A stretch of DNA of 49,566 nt. It comes from an uncultured archaeon. GTDB lineage: Archaea > Halobacteriota > Methanosarcinia > Methanosarcinales > Methanoperedenaceae. Positions 48,207-49,566 of the stretch are shown in pieces (position 1 is the stretch's first letter; each line of letters starts with the position of its first letter). Where the stretch lies: assembly GCA_902384525.1 (NCBI GenBank), contig CABMCA010000068.1, forward strand, positions 1 through 49,566, in the 5' to 3' direction. Under the pieces are notes generated by a model. That model had not been told where the DNA came from and did no database searches. It saw nothing but the letters and a program-made list of their open reading frames with translations. Both the position numbers and the translations under genes were made by a program.

Positions 48207-48380
48207 TCAATCATTGTCATATTTTTCAACCACATCCCAACCCTGCCCGACAGAACTCTGATAACAGCCCGGTGACCAGAGAGAATCTTTGCACCATTCC
48301 CTGGGATGAGGGAACTCTTGTTTTAATATTCTGCTAGTTCGCATGCTTTCGAACCGTATCTGCTCATATTCCGGGCACCT
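48207..48380 (-). pseudogene. Relic of an IS200/IS605-type TnpA transposase (C-terminal part)
   Basis: The minus strand reads EQIRFESMRTSRILKQEFPH, then PREWCKDSLWSPGCYQSSVG and QGWDVVEKYDND before a stop. This follows the C-terminal pattern of Y1 TnpA transposases (R-SSR-L-EFP, LWSP-Y--SVG, V-KYI). No HUH motif, start codon or ends of the element remain. The call rests on pattern memory, not a search. Confidence 0.55.
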
Positions 48381-48430
48381 GTATCCGCATTTGTATATTT
48401 ACCATAAATGGTTTTTGGATTTTCAAAGTG

Positions 48431-48438
48431 TTTATATA
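48431..48438 (+). promoter_or_regulatory. TATA box for the EF-2 gene
   Basis: TTTATATA lies 50-57 bases upstream of ATG 48488, giving a leader of about 30 bases that carries AGAGGT. Confidence 0.6.
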
Positions 48439-48487
48439 GGATAGAATAATAGAGCAACAAAAATTTTAAATATAAGAGGTAAATCAA

Positions 48488-49566
48488 ATGGGCAGACGAA
48501 AGAAAATGGTTGAACATGTCACTGAACTGATGGATAAACCCGAGTTTATCCGAAACATCGGTACAGTTGCACATATAGACCATGGAAAAACAACATTTTC
48601 AGATAATCTACTTGCCGGTGCAGGCATGATCTCATCAGAACTGGCTGGCGAACAATTATTCATGGATTTTGATGAAGAAGAACAAAGACGTGGAATTACC
48701 ATTGATTCTGCAACAGTTTCTATGGTACATCAGTATGAGGGCAAAGAATATCTAATCAACCTTATCGACACACCCGGCCACGTTGACTTTGGCGGCGACG
48801 TAACTCGCGCCATGAGGGCTGTGGACGGGGCGGTCGTCCTGGTTGATGCTGTCGAAGGTCCGATGCCGCAGACTGAAACAGTGCTGCGTCAGGCGCTTCG
48901 TGAAAACGTAACACCTATTCTTTTCATAAACAAGGTTGACCGGCTGATTAATGAGATAAAGCTCACACCCGCTGATATGCAAATGCGGCTGGGGCTTGTT
49001 ATTGATAAAGTCAATAAGATCGTTAAAGGCCTGAAACCCAACGATTATGATACACTGAAGCTTGACCCCACAGTTGGCAAAGTTGCATTCGGATCAGCCT
49101 TAAATAACTGGGCGATAAGCATTCCCTTTATGAAAAAGACCGGCATCGGTTTTAAAGAAATTATCGAATTATGCCAGGCTGATAAGCAGAAAGAACTCGC
49201 TCTAAAATGTCCGCTTCATGTAGTCATGAATGATATGATCATCAAGTTCCTTCCAAGTCCTATCAAGGCACAGCAGGAACGAATTAAAGTCATCTGGCAT
49301 GGCGATAAGGAAAGCGAGATCGGAAAGTCCATGATTAACGTGGACAGGAGCGGCAAGATAGCTTTAATGATAACAGATATTACCACCGACCCGCATGCAG
49401 GTGAAGTAGCAAGCGGAAGGCTTTTCTCAGGTACTCTTGAAAGGGTCAATGCACTTTTCATATCAGGAATGCCAAATGCGAACAGGATTCACTCAGTATG
49501 TCTTTTCATCGGTCCTGAGAGAATTGAGTGTGAGAATATCCCTGCTGGAAATATCGTAGCAGAAAC
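48488..49566 (+). CDS. fusA: Translation elongation factor 2 (aEF-2), partial at window edge
   Basis: The first 359 codons of EF-2, which drives ribosomal translocation with GTP. G1 is AHIDHGKT (residues about 26-33), the switch I region is [14 protein letters not shown]3 is DTPGHVDF and G4 is NKVD. Domain II begins near residue 290 ([13 protein letters not shown]). ATG 48488 follows AGAGGT. The diphthamide histidine lies beyond the edge. Confidence 0.97.
   Translation, partial: MGRRKKMVEHVTELMDKPEFIRNIGTVAHIDHGKTTFSDNLLAGAGMISSELAGEQLFMDFDEEEQRRGITIDSATVSMVHQYEGKEYLINLIDTPGHVDFGGDVTRAMRAVDGAVVLVDAVEGPMPQTETVLRQALRENVTPILFINKVDRLINEIKLTPADMQMRLGLVIDKVNKIVKGLKPNDYDTLKLDPTVGKVAFGSALNNWAISIPFMKKTGIGFKEIIELCQADKQKELALKCPLHVVMNDMIIKFLPSPIKAQQERIKVIWHGDKESEIGKSMINVDRSGKIALMITDITTDPHAGEVASGRLFSGTLERVNALFISGMPNANRIHSVCLFIGPERIECENIPAGNIVAE

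Larger units (their letters stand above)
48031..48487. other. Degenerate DNA between MazF relic and EF-2 gene
   Basis: This 457-bp gap has no intact gene. It contains an IS200/IS605 transposase tail on the minus strand (48207-48380), followed by the EF-2 TATA box and ribosome site. Confidence 0.6.

Noticed and set aside
48323-48583. 86-codon minus-strand frame upstream of EF-2
   Set aside because: It overlaps the EF-2 start and promoter, has no recognisable family, and the TnpA relic in another frame explains part of the sequence.

Overview
The window looks like chromosome from a methanogen-related euryarchaeon of the Methanosarcinales type. The signs are split RNA polymerase genes (rpoB2/rpoB1, rpoA1/rpoA2), an archaeal DnaG, an archaeal elongation factor 2, TATA-box promoters, an intron-containing tRNA-Lys and HdrB/HdrC-like iron-sulfur proteins. 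Very large multiheme c-type cytochromes beside PGF-type surface proteins make an anaerobic methane oxidiser such as 'Candidatus Methanoperedens' my best guess. That placement is inference from gene content, not a phylogeny.

Layout. 1-576: the N-terminal part of an exported multicopper oxidase, leaving the window on the minus strand. 1070-3776: an XRE-type regulator translationally coupled to PEP synthase. 3789-3937: a frameshifted gene relic. 4052-5831: two adjacent MNT/HEPN toxin-antitoxin pairs and a possible antitoxin remnant. 5888-7092: a DUF350 membrane protein, then a small ferredoxin divergent from a winged-helix regulator, with a 23-bp palindrome between them. 7127-9538: dnaG and the CobT-like gene. 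10009-14923: an HdrB-HdrC fusion followed by three-part archaeal glutamate synthase, interrupted by a hairpin element. 14979-24424: assorted housekeeping and unknown genes (DsbA-like, Nif3-like, a repeat-flanked ATPase, YchF-like GTPase, Roadblock protein, MtnA, glycosyltransferase, pirin).

24846-38105 is the most distinctive region. It encodes a ~1890-residue glycosylation-rich surface protein, a cytochrome with 15 CxxCH motifs plus one CX5CH, a smaller PGF-anchored protein sharing two domains with the big one, and a cytochrome with 22 CxxCH motifs plus one CX4CH and beta-rich, S-layer-like segments. All are exported and in one direction, so they probably form a cell-envelope electron-transfer and scaffold module. 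The two unusual haem motifs each line up with a normal CxxCH in an internal repeat of the same protein.

38281-49566 is the conserved information-processing block: tRNA-Lys, rpoH, rpoB2, rpoB1, rpoA1, rpoA2, rpl30e, nusA, rps12, rps7 and, after an interruption, the start of the EF-2 gene. The interruption (47607-48487) holds an internally deleted MazF-like toxin gene and the tail of an IS200/IS605 transposase, so mobile or selfish DNA once landed between rps7 and EF-2. EF-2 has its own TATA box downstream of the debris.

No CRISPR array, rRNA or intact insertion sequence was seen.
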